A DNA stretch of 64,000 nt from Cryptomeria japonica. Lineage: Eukaryota; Streptophyta; Pinopsida; Cupressales; Cupressaceae. The stretch spans positions 672,895,823-672,959,822 of the forward strand of contig NC_081412.1 of assembly GCF_030272615.1 (NCBI RefSeq), given 5' to 3'. The position numbers were made by a program, and so were the translations under genes. The notes under the pieces were generated by a model. That model worked only from the letters and a program-made list of their open reading frames with translations. It was not told the DNA's origin and did not search any database. Below, one piece after another: positions 20,174-29,507 of this stretch (position 1 is the first letter of the stretch; each line of letters opens with the position of its first letter).

Positions 20174-21303
20174 ATGGTTGAAACCTGTTCACAAAGGTCT
20201 AGAAGGGAAGTCGAAGAAGCTTTAAGGTATTTAAACATGAGTACCTATGATTTTGATGCAGACAAATTTTATAATCCATTTGACAATCACTGTAATATAC
20301 CAAAAAATGACAACAATAACAACAATGGAAATAATATACCTATAAGAATTGGACCAATCACAAAGGATGTGATTTTTCAATTCCTTGATCTAGATCTCAC
20401 ATACAATACACTCTTGGCACACCCATGGATTCATGAAATGAGAGTTATTCCTTTTACATATCATCAATCTATCAAGTTTGCACATAATGGAGTTGAAGTG
20501 ACCATTAATGGTGATTGGATTCCATTCATATATTGCAATAACCTATGGACAAAATTGCAAACAATAATACCAATTAATAGAGAAGCAACTCCACCATCAA
20601 CATATGTCGATCCTGAATCATTAAAATCTTCTACATCAAAACAAGAAGAGCTAAATGAAAAATTCAAGGTTAAAGACATGGGATGTGGTGAGTATATCTT
20701 CCATGTTGATAAACTCCCACTATCTCTTAAGACATCTAGTCGATAGGAACAACCTACAAATAATTTGCAATATCAAGGAATTGGGTATGAACTACCTAGT
20801 GTTGTGGCTACTAATTCTGAATGCAAATCTCCTCTAGTGGTGCAAGAAGCCATTGATATCAATAGTCCAAAGAGTGGTTCCAAAAAGAATATGTTGAATA
20901 TATTGCCAACCCTCTTGAGAACTCATATAGCCTTACTATTTCATCTACTCATTCCATTTCCACTCCTCTCCTAGAGGTGGATCAACAAGAATAACAAAAG
21001 CCCTTACTTATTCAGGATAAAAAATCAATCTCTGAAAAGAAAAAACTAAAAGTCAAAAATAAAGAAAAGTCCTTTAGTCCAAATCAAAATGAAAAGCAAT
21101 TGGACTCTGCAAAAATCAAAGTGAAGGATACAAACGCTACAAAAGAAAATGAATAAGAGTTGATTCTGTAGAAGTTGAGGAAACTATCATGGATCCCCAT
21201 TTTAATAGATTGGTTTAAGAAATTATGAAGATGGATAGACAATATTTCCTACAAGTTATGGCACAAAGTGGAACAAGACTACCCCGTGATTTTGATGATG
21301 ATT
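20174..21303 (+). pseudogene. Gypsy-1 gag start fused to protease C-terminal part
   Basis: The 190-codon frame begins MVETCSQRSRREVEEALRYL, an apparent gag N-terminus. After an Asn-rich run it switches abruptly to GPITKDVIFQFLDLDLTYN, LLAHPWIHEM and FAHNGVEVTINGDW, which is the C-terminal half of a gypsy retropepsin. The segment with the active-site Asp is absent, pointing to an internal deletion. After TAG at 20744 the same family sequence continues in broken frames (SVVATNSECKSPLVVQ, then RQYFLQVMAQSGTRLP) to a stop at 21303-21305. Gypsy-2 43388-44035 is the parallel copy. Confidence 0.75.
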
Positions 21304-21305
21304 AA

Positions 21306-22691
21306 TGATGAGCAACAGATACCCTAACTGGTACTAAGAGTGGGGGGTGAATTAGTGCAGACAAAAACTTTCTCAACAACTTATCAAGTTAAAACAATAC
21401 CAATTGGTTGTCTTCATCACTAAACTTAAGCATGGAAATACTGGTTAAACACAGTAAGACTTTAGACAACATAAACGAATAAGTATGAACACTTCAAATA
21501 CATTCAATACTTGATAACAACTTCACCTATAGACATATGCATGTGGTATACCAACAATACCATAACCTATTAGCTTTGCATGCATAATCACTCAAACAAA
21601 GAATACTTAATCATCACATAAAAAATGCACAACTCATGGTACACAAATTTTTCACGTGGAAACCCAAATGAGACAAACAATGGTGGGGATGAATACCCAC
21701 AAGCTTGTTTTGAACTCTTTTAAAGCTCGCTCTGTTAGGAGCCTAGTCTAGTTAAAGTCTTTACAATAAGGTTCTGTTAAGAACTGATCCTATTAAAGAT
21801 CACCTAGTTAAGGGATTGCTATATACCCTATTAAAGGTTGAAACCCTATTAAAGGCTACCCTGCTAGAGGATTTGAAGAACTCAATGATCTTGAGTCACC
21901 CAGTTAAAGGATTTACAACATGCATGTTAAAGCTACGTAGTAAAGGGATTTTTCGACTGTTGAAATGGTTAGAAGACAATAGGTAAAAACTTTGATCTGA
22001 TAACAACACTACATGCCAAGGTAGATCCATTTCATTTCCTCTATTGTGCAATCACACTCTGTAGTTTTCCTCTTATTGGTCTAGCAAGTATCTCATCACT
22101 CGGATACACACACACAACATTTGCCTACACAAAAAACAACAAACATCATCGACCTTATAGACAAAAATTAGATCGGTAGCATAAACCCTAAACCCTAAGC
22201 ATTTAGGTTTACAATACAAGCGATCCAATCCTGATCATCCAAACACTTTGCATAGAGAAATACAATCTCAAACATATCACAAGACAATTTGCATCATCCA
22301 TTCTTTAACGCACATGGGAATCAATAACTCATCATGTTTTCTTCTCATACTGCTAAGAAGAATGATCATTCCCAAGGTAGAAATTTAATGCAGTCGATCT
22401 TCACATGCAAGATCCTCAAGGAAATCCCTCATGCACACAAAACTAACATGGCACCTCGATCTCATCTTCATCTCTTAGCTAACTCACCACAGGATGTCCC
22501 TAGAGTTGAGAGTACCAACTGGTAGTCCAACTTAGTGAAACCCTGACACCGGTTAACTACATCTCTTCATACCACTTCATAATGATTCACCAACTTCTTT
22601 TAATCTACATACCAGTTCACTTACACTTATTGACATCAATGACAACATGCATTATCATCATATCAACATGATGGTAAATCATATGCCAATA
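21306..22691 (-). repeat. Copia-G 3' LTR (about 1386 bp)
   Basis: On the minus strand it begins TATTGGCATATGATTTACC directly after the tract CCAAAGGGGGAGAT and ends with a C-run block then GTTGCTCATCA. Typical copia words are present (GTTGTCATTGATGTCAA near the start, repeated AACAGG-type words). It interrupts Gypsy-1. Confidence 0.8.
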
Positions 22692-22948
22692 ATCTCCCCC
22701 TTTGGCATTGATGGCAATACTTATTGTAGAATTTCAATTATAAACATCATAGACCAGTGTATCATCATCATAAGATATCTTCTCCTCCATACATCAGATA
22801 TCTTCTCCCCCTTGGACAACAATGCCAAAGTGGAAGCACAAGCTTCCATACTCCACTATGCTGCTCCCCCTTTGGAGTAGCATCCTTCAACACATCAATC
22901 CTGAAAGATTTGTCACTATAGTACCTGACTGATGTGGAGCACACAACT
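22692..22948 (-). promoter_or_regulatory. Copia-G 3' untranslated region with polypurine tracts
   Basis: Read on the minus strand: CCAAAGGGGGAGCAG (about 22866), CAAGGGGGAGAAG (about 22812), and AAAGGGGGAGATT touching the LTR (22692-22702). No gene. The last tract is the expected plus-strand primer. Confidence 0.75.
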
Positions 22949-23512
22949 TTAGCTTACTTCATGAAGGGGAAGAACCCCTAATTCACCTCTCAAATATGTA
23001 AATGCGGTCTTCGGTAAGGGCTTAGTGAATATGTCTGCTAACTGCTCCTTATTGGAAACATGTTGTAGTACAACCTCCTTATTCTGAACTTTCTCTCTCA
23101 AGAAGTGATATTTAAGCTCAATGTGCTTAGTTCTAGCATGCAATATTGGATTCTTGGAAATATTTATTGCACTTGTGTTGTCACAAAATATATTCACTGG
23201 TTTAGATACAAGTACTTTGAAACCTTCCAATACATGTTTCATCCAGATTGCTTGAGTGCAGTTCATAAATGCTGCCACATATTCTTCTTCAACTATAGAC
23301 TGGGAAATACATCTCTACTTCTTACTCATCCATGATACTAATCTTCCACCAAGAAAGAACGCTCCATTAGTTGTTCTCTTCCGATCGTCCACATTACCTT
23401 CCCAATCAACATCGACATATACTTTGAGGTTATAGTCACCATTATATGGACACCATAATCTATAGTCAACTATTCCTTTCAGATATCTAAGAATCCTCTT
23501 GATAGCTTCCAA
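22949..23512 (-). pseudogene. Copia-G RNase H
   Basis: VYVDVDWEGNVDDRKRTTNG (catalytic Asp kept), then a stop after SWMSKK, then IVEEEYVAAFMNC (STAEAEY degraded), CDNTSAINISKN (Asp kept), HARTKHIELKYHF, KEQLADIFTKPLP, and LRGELGVLPLHEVS before the stop. It is almost complete, with one internal stop and one small break. The domain would degrade RNA in the RNA-cDNA hybrid during element replication. Confidence 0.82.
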
Positions 23513-23530
23513 GTGGGATTCTCTAGGACA

Positions 23531-24515
23531 TTACTGAAAACAAGCCACTATGCCCACTGCATGAGCAATATCTAGTCTGTTGTGCACCACATAGTGCATC
23601 TTATCGATCATTGACTGGTACTCTTTCTCATTCACCAATGTTGAATCATCTTCCTTAGTCAATTTGTAGTCGGTCACTATCGATGTACCAACCAGTTTGC
23701 TCTCCTCCATGCCCAAAGTCTTAAATACCTCTTTGACATACTTGGACTGGGTAATAAAAACACCCTCTTTCATTTGCTGAATTTGTAGAGCAATGAAGAA
23801 TTTTATCTCCCCAATCAGAGACAACTCAAACTCTTTCTTCATTACATCTACAAATGCATGGCTCATTTCATCATCTCCTCCAAAGATTATGTCATGTACA
23901 AACACTTCACATATTAGAATCTGATCATCATCTGATTTCAAGTAGATGTTGATATCTTCACTTGTTCTCTCAAATCCAATCTTCACAAGATGAAAGTGTA
24001 ATCATTCATACCATGCCCTTGGTGCTTGTTTTAATCTATATAAGGCCTTGTGTAATCTACACACCATTTCACTATCTTCTGATAGGGAAAACCCATCCAG
24101 TTTCTCTATATATACTTCCTCTTCAAGGATTCCATTCAATAATGCAGACTTCACATCCATCTGATATACCTTGAATCTCTTAAATGCTGCAAATGAAAGT
24201 AGCCTTTGAAATCCTTCTAGTATAGCCACAGGGGAAAAGGTTTCTCCATAGTCTTCTCCCTCCTCCTGAGTGTATCCCTTGCATACAAGCCTAGCCTTGT
24301 TACTTATTTCTGAAGACCCATTTGGTACCAATGACATTTTTATTTTCAAGTCTGGGTACCAAAGACCATGTTGCATTCTTTTCAATCTGATTTAGCTCCT
24401 CTTCCATTGCCTTAGTCCAGTCTTTATCTATAAGCATCTCTCCAATAGTCTTAGGCTCCAATTCAGAGATCATGCAAGAGTTCTCCTTCACCTTTATTCT
24501 CATGAGTATCCCTGC
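23531..24515 (-). pseudogene. Copia-G reverse transcriptase
   Basis: Copia RT motifs on the minus strand: [30 protein letters not shown], a frameshift near 24310, [31 protein letters not shown] (motif A), [16 protein letters not shown], then a stop, and EVFVHDIIFGGDD where motif C should be FVDD: the first catalytic Asp is His. C-terminal parts (GLGMEESK, DYKLTKEDDS, MIDKMHYVVHNRLDI) follow. The mutated motif makes the enzyme inactive even without the frame breaks. Confidence 0.85.
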
Positions 24516-25304
24516 TGTAGACACCCAAAATTGTCATGTCTAATTAAATAAATATTTTATTTATTTAATTATCTAAGCTTAATTCTTCTATTAATTAAAT
24601 AAATATTTATTTATTTAATTAATTCATTTATCCTCTTCTAGCCTTATTTCTCATTTAAATAAATACATTTATTTATTTAAATTATCCTTTTCCTAAATTA
24701 AATAAATATTTTATTTATTTAATTATCCCACTTCTTCTATAAATTAAATAAATCTTTATTTATTTAATTAATTCATTAGCCTTTTCTACACATGACACAT
24801 GTCATTCATCTCTTAATTCCTACACTACCTACCTCTTTCATTATATTGGTATTTCTTTTACCTACCCTCTAATCCTAGCCGACCTCTCTTTTTACACCTC
24901 TCAATCTTATCCCTCCATTTCATATAGTGTCTTCTATTTAAGGAGATTCCTTCTTCATTGTCAAGCCCTAATGAATCACCCTAATGACTACCCTAACAAC
25001 TTGATCAATTGGCTACACTACGATCTTACTTGCAACCACATTCCGTTCTTTGTTGAGCTCTTGTGCACATAAAAATCTGAGAGCAAATATATCAAGCAAG
25101 ATCAATGGAGATAGGAAGAATGGAGATCAAAACCCTATTGGACATGTGATGGTATAATCTTTGTGATTTGGTTTTATTTGCATTGTCTTAGGTAATCTTC
25201 ATATGTTATGGTGGATCTTTGTTATTGTTAGGCTAGGGTTTTGTGGTTGGATTCATTTAGCCTTTCAATATTGTTATTATTGTTATCCATTTTCACAATA
25301 AACA
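24516..25304 (+). repeat. Solo LTR of the Gypsy-1/Gypsy-3 family inside Copia-G coding
   Basis: It begins TGTAGACACCCAAAATTG and ends TTTTCACAATAAACA (789 bp), the length of the Gypsy-3 LTR (793 bp). Flanks are CCTGC (24511-24515) and CCTAC (25305-25309), a five-base duplication with one change. Copia-G coding continues on both sides. No internal gypsy sequence is present, so it is a solo LTR left by LTR-LTR recombination. Confidence 0.88.
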
Positions 25305-25735
25305 CCTACATCTTTATCTCCTATGATCTTCTTAGGATCATGATATAGTTTCACATATCTAGGAATGACTCTAGTTGGTTCTTCTTGCTTCTTCTTCTTC
25401 TTCTTCTTCTTCTTCTTCTTCTTCTTCTTCTCCATCTTCTTCTTCTTCACCTACCACAGCTTCTATTGGTACAAGAACACTGAGATCTTTTCTTGATTCT
25501 TTTGTAACCGGTTCCTAGAAAGTTATACCCGATTCACCTTCCACTTGCTCACTACTGGTTCCCTCAGATTTCTCCGGAGATTCATCAACCTTAACATTGA
25601 TGCTCTCAACAATATTTTGAGTTCTATTATTGTAGAACTTGAGGACTTTTCTCTTAGTGGAATATCCCAGAAATATTCCTTCTTCACATTTAGCATCAAA
25701 TTTTCTCAAATGCTCACCTCTCTTGATATATCACC
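25305..25735 (-). pseudogene. Copia-G integrase end and acidic linker
   Basis: Minus strand: KFDAKCEEGIFLGYSTKR, FYNNRTQNIVESINVKVDES, an acidic linker with a long Glu run, then PTRVIPRYVKLYHDPKKIIG leading to the point where the solo LTR interrupts. One stop lies before EPVTKES. This is the usual stretch between integrase and RT in copia polyproteins. Confidence 0.75.
25386..25455 (+). repeat. (TTC)n microsatellite in copia linker
   Basis: About 20 CTT/TTC triplets with few interruptions; on the minus strand this is the Glu run in the Copia-G linker. Triplet expansion inside an acidic linker keeps the frame. Confidence 0.9.
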
Positions 25736-26791
25736 TATTAGGTCCCGGGGACAACTAAGAGGGAGGGGGGGTGAATCAGTTGTCTTAATAATATTAACCA
25801 AAAACAACTTAATCATATTATTGCTTAATATTAGTGAGATAGTCTGTTATACCGGTGGACAATTTTAACTGATAAATGCAATACCAGTAAAGATTAATGC
25901 ATGAAATTTAAAAGACAAAGTCATCCACAACACATAACACCAATTCTTGTACATGGAAACCCTATAAGGGGAAAAACCACAGTGAGAAACCTTACCCATA
26001 ATCAGATGATACTACTGCAGATAGTAAGTGTACATAAATGGGGTCTGAACATGCAAAAAGTCCAAGCACCTAGATCTCACTACTCAAACACAAAAGGGAA
26101 GTCACACTGACTTAAAGTTGGATGGTTAAATCCAATAATAATGTACTGCAAAAAATAGCATCTTCATATGTTGGATTCAGTACAGGTGTAGTTCTATATG
26201 CTTTCACAAAAACCTAGCTTCATCTTCAAATGATGTCTGTGTGTGTAGCTCTACTTAATCTCACATATACCTTCACACAAAACCTTTTTCGCATTCCCAC
26301 TTTGATCTTACAATTAAGACCATACATTTATACCATAACCTAAGACCAATTTTAGTAGGTTGGCTCTACAAGATATTACAATAAAATATTTTATGAACAA
26401 AACAAATATCTAATGCAACAACCGATTGAACATGTCGGCTTAATGCATTTACAACAATAATTAATCATCTCCATAGTGTGCCATGCTGATCTAGAAAAGA
26501 TAAACCTGTCAGTGTAACCCTGGACCTATTTGCCAGTAACAACAAATATGCAAATATGAATATTCCAATAAACAATTCTCTAAGATAAGATTTCTAAACA
26601 ATGTCTTCAACATTACCAAGTGTTTTCCAAGTCATTCCAAGTGCCGGTGATCATTATTTCCTGCCGGTGAACCATATACTAGTGACTGTGCAAAAGTCAC
26701 TTGCTTGCCGGGGAATGTTGCTGGATCTTCAAAGTGCTAAAGTTTTAGTAGGTGTTGACATCAATGACAAAACCATACCAAAATACCAACA
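25736..26791 (-). repeat. Copia-H 3' LTR (about 1056 bp)
   Basis: On the minus strand it begins TGTTGGTATTTTGGTATGG after the tract CAAAGGGGAAGAT and ends in a C-run block, CCCCGGGACCTAATA (CA changed to TA). The start carries TTTTGTCATTGATGTCAACACC. It is the shortest copia LTR here and belongs to a different family from Copia-B and Copia-D. Confidence 0.78.
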
Positions 26792-27178
26792 ATCTTCCCC
26801 TTTGGAATTGATGGCAACACAAGATGGAAAAACCATCAAAGTGCCAAAATAGAAATGCCAAGTATAAAAACCAATAATCTCCAAAGTAACAATCTCTCCC
26901 CTTGAGAGTAATATGAGTTTCTTTATGTTTTTTTGTACCAATCTTTTCCAAAAGATAGTGTATAATGTGTTTTTCAATATATTTTTCCAATAGATATCTC
27001 TCCCCCTTTGATATCAAATGCCAAAGTTACAAAATAGTATACAAAATACCAACCAATTACAATATACCAACTAATTACAATAAACCAACTACTCCCCCTA
27101 AGAAGTAGCTTCCTTATCAAAGCCAGAGTAAAAGATTTCTTCTGTTAGATCTGCCAGTTGATGACAATCATCAACTGT
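26792..27178 (-). promoter_or_regulatory. Copia-H 3' untranslated region with polypurine tracts
   Basis: No gene. Minus-strand purine runs: TAGGGGGAGTAG (about 27093), CAAAGGGGGAGAGAT (about 26998), CAAGGGGAGAGATTG (about 26898), and the primer-like CCAAAGGGGAAGATT beside the LTR (26792-26804). Confidence 0.72.
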
Positions 27179-27715
27179 CTAAGTATCTACAGGTGGGGGT
27201 ATGTCCCCAAGCTGATCTCTTAGATATTCAAAAGTCTCCTTAGGTAGAGGTTTAGTGAAAATATTTGCAATTTTCTCTTTAGTATTCACATAAACCATTT
27301 TGACTATTTTTTCTTCAACATTTTATTTCAGAAAGTTCAATTTGATAGAAACATGTTTAGTTTTAGAATGTTGTACCCGATTCTTGGATATATCAATTGC
27401 TATAGTGTTATCACAGTAGATAGTTATTGGTTCCTTGCAATTTACCTTTATGTCTTTTAACATTTGTTTAAGCCATAATACCTTTGTATAGTTTGTTGTT
27501 GTTGCAACATATTCTAATTCTGCTATTGATAAAGATGTAAAACTTTGTTTCTTACTTAACCAAGAATTTAATTTGCTTCCAAGGAAAAATACTCTGTTGG
27601 TGGTGCTTTTCCTGTCATCTACATCTCCTACCCAATTTGCATCTGTGTATGCACATAATTCAAAGTTTTCATCTCTAGGATACCATAAACCAAGATTTGT
27701 AATGCCTTGTAAGTA
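27179..27715 (-). pseudogene. Copia-H RNase H
   Basis: The frame continues from the RT after one stop. YLQGITNLGLWYPRDENFEL, AYTDANWVGDVDDRKSTTN (Asp kept), SIAELEYVATTTNYTK (STAEAEY region, Glu kept), YCDNTIAIDISKN (Asp kept), HSKTKHVSIKLNFL, a stop, VNTKEKIANIFTKPLP and LRDQLGDIPPPVDT, ending at TAG 27179-27181. Apart from two stops, all catalytic acids are visible. Confidence 0.82.
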
Positions 27716-28813
27716 TCAAAAAATACTTTTTACTACTGATTCATGATTTTCTCTAGGATTACTTTGAAATCTTGAAACAATACATACTACATTCATAATA
27801 TCTGGTCTTGTTTGTATTAAATACAGTAAACCTCCTATCATAGATTTGTACCTAGTTGGATTAACAGGTGTTGATTCATCTCTTAGTGATAATTTGTCAT
27901 TTGTAGTCATAGGTGTACTTACCGGTTTAGAGTTCTCCATCCCAAATTTCTTTAGTAGCTCTTTTAAGTATTTTGATTCACTCAAGAATATACCTTTGTT
28001 AGTCTGTGAGATCTGAAATCCTAAAAAGAATTTTACTTCTCCAATCATAGACATTTCAAATTCTTGTTGCATTTTGATAGAGAAATCCTTACATAATCCA
28101 TCTTCTCCTCCAAATATTATATCATCAACAAAAACTTCTATAACCAAGATGTCATCATTAGTCACTTTATAGTATAAATTATTGTCTGCATTTCCTTTAG
28201 AGAAAGCAATCTTCAAAAGATACTTATCTAATCTTGCATACCAAGCTCTTGGAGCTTGCTTTAACCCATATAAATCTTTCTTTAACCTGCAAACCATATC
28301 TTTGTCTTCTATCAAAGAAAATCCATCAGGTTGTTCAATGTAAACTTCTTCTTCAAGAATTCCATTAAAAAATGCACATTTAATATCCATCTGATATACT
28401 TTATAGTTCTTATGAGCTGCAAAAGCCAAGAATAATTTAACTGCCTCAATTCTGGCTACTGGTGCAAAGGTTTCATTGTAATCAATTCCTTCTTTCTGAA
28501 AATATCCCTTACACACTAGTCTTGCTTTGTTTCTGATTACTTCACCATTTTCATTAAGTTTGTTTCTAAATACCCATTTGGTTCCAATAACATTTTTATC
28601 TTTAGGCCAAGGAACTAATGTCCATGTGTCATTCTTTTCAATCTGTTCTAATTCTTCTTCCATAGCTTTAATCCAAAATTTATCTTCACATGCCTCATTA
28701 ATTGATGATGGTTCAATTTGAGAAATAAGACATACCTCTTCATTTGCCAATCTTCCTCTTGTCATAACTCCTCTATATTTGTTTCCTATTATCTGATCTT
28801 CAAAATGATTCAA
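27716..28813 (-). CDS. Copia-H reverse transcriptase, long uninterrupted frame
   Basis: A 365-codon frame with no stop covers the polyprotein from [19 protein letters not shown] through the whole copia [64 protein letters not shown] (motif A), [33 protein letters not shown] (motif C, both Asp kept), [28 protein letters not shown] and [15 protein letters not shown]. The Met at 28813 is internal to the polyprotein, not a real start. The fragment has no LTR upstream and its RNase H is interrupted, so it is not a working gene. Confidence 0.85.
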   Translation of the reverse strand: MNHFEDQIIGNKYRGVMTRGRLANEEVCLISQIEPSSINEACEDKFWIKAMEEELEQIEKNDTWTLVPWPKDKNVIGTKWVFRNKLNENGEVIRNKARLVCKGYFQKEGIDYNETFAPVARIEAVKLFLAFAAHKNYKVYQMDIKCAFFNGILEEEVYIEQPDGFSLIEDKDMVCRLKKDLYGLKQAPRAWYARLDKYLLKIAFSKGNADNNLYYKVTNDDILVIEVFVDDIIFGGEDGLCKDFSIKMQQEFEMSMIGEVKFFLGFQISQTNKGIFLSESKYLKELLKKFGMENSKPVSTPMTTNDKLSLRDESTPVNPTRYKSMIGGLLYLIQTRPDIMNVVCIVSRFQSNPRENHESVVKSIF

Positions 28814-29068
28814 TCTTACATATTGGGGTGTCTTTGTTTGTTGTTATTCCTTTATTATTATGGAACTTTCAAATGATACCGGTGTAACTAGATCTTTACT
28901 CTATACCGGTGGATTCAGTGTAGGTTCATTTGTCAGAATTTATATTGCTGGTTCAAAATCCATATACCTTGAAGTTCCTCTAAATTGTTCATCAATATTT
29001 GCATTTGTGCTTTGAACAATTTTCTGCAATCTCTTGTTAAAACATATATATGCTTTACTCTTAGATGA
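28814..29068 (-). pseudogene. Copia-H integrase C-terminal end and linker
   Basis: Minus strand: SKSKAYICFNKRLQKIVQS, TNANIDEQFRGTSRYMDF, a stop, then [19 protein letters not shown] and [10 protein letters not shown] leading into RT. This matches integrase-RT linkers of the other copia copies. The right edge, at the codons before SKSKAY, is the breakpoint with Gypsy-2. Confidence 0.72.
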
Positions 29069-29507
29069 ATACACCAACCAAAAATGGCATGCAACAACAA
29101 ATCAAGGATTTTCAAAAGAAAGTGGCAAATATGAATACAACAAAGCAACAATATACAATGAAGGACATATGTCCTTACCCATTTTATAGAAGCATTCCAA
29201 TGCCTCCATTCCCTCCACATTTTGTGACACCAAAAATTGATAAGTGCAAAGGAAAAGGGGATCCTAAAGTACACATAAGACATTTTTTCACAACTTGCAT
29301 CTTGGTAGTAGGAGAAGAAACGTACTTGATGAGATTGTTTCCACAAAGCTTAGGTGAACAAGAAATGGAATAGTTCTCCCAACTTCTATCTAGAATTAAG
29401 TCATGGAGTGATTTATAAAAGGCTTTCATACAACATTTCTCATACAACATTAAAATAGATGTGTCAGTAGCTACCTTATACAATACTAAGCAAAAAAATG
29501 GGGAATC
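29069..29507 (+). pseudogene. Gypsy-2 gag, N-terminal part
   Basis: After an N-terminal stretch (KNGMQQQIKDFQKKVANM) come PKIDKCKGKGDPKVHIRHF, ETYLMRLFPQSLGEQEME, a stop where Trp is expected, FSQLLSRIKSWSDL, a stop, and FIQHFSYNIKIDVS, ending NTKQKNGES at the LTR-X insertion. This is the retrotransposon gag (capsid) domain of plant gypsy elements. Confidence 0.82.

Larger units (their letters stand above)
17021..21305 (+). mobile_element. Gypsy-1: 5' part of a Ty3/gypsy element (LTR, leader, gag/protease remnant)
   Basis: An LTR (17021-17715) is followed by a primer-site-like sequence (TTTTGGCAGGCCCGTTGGG), a 2.4-kb leader, and coding that matches the protease region of Gypsy-2 (43388-44035). 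LTR and leader match Gypsy-3 (53559 onward). It stops at 21305, where the Copia-G LTR begins, so the 3' half is missing here. No RT is present. Confidence 0.82.
21306..25735 (-). mobile_element. Copia-G: 3' half of a copia element, split by a solo gypsy LTR
   Basis: Minus strand from right to left: integrase end and acidic linker (25735-25305), solo LTR insertion (25304-24516), RT (24524-23531), RNase H (23512-22949), purine-rich tail, LTR (22691-21306). The 5' half is missing; the right edge abuts the Copia-H LTR at 25736. Confidence 0.85.
25736..29068 (-). mobile_element. Copia-H: 3' half of a copia element (integrase end, RT, RNase H, 3' LTR)
   Basis: Minus strand from right to left: integrase end and linker (29068-28814), RT (28813-27716), RNase H (27715-27179), purine-rich tail, LTR (26791-25736). 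The LTR interrupts Copia-G on its left. The right edge at 29068 is an abrupt switch to plus-strand Gypsy-2 gag. It is the best preserved copia 3' half in the window. Confidence 0.85.
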
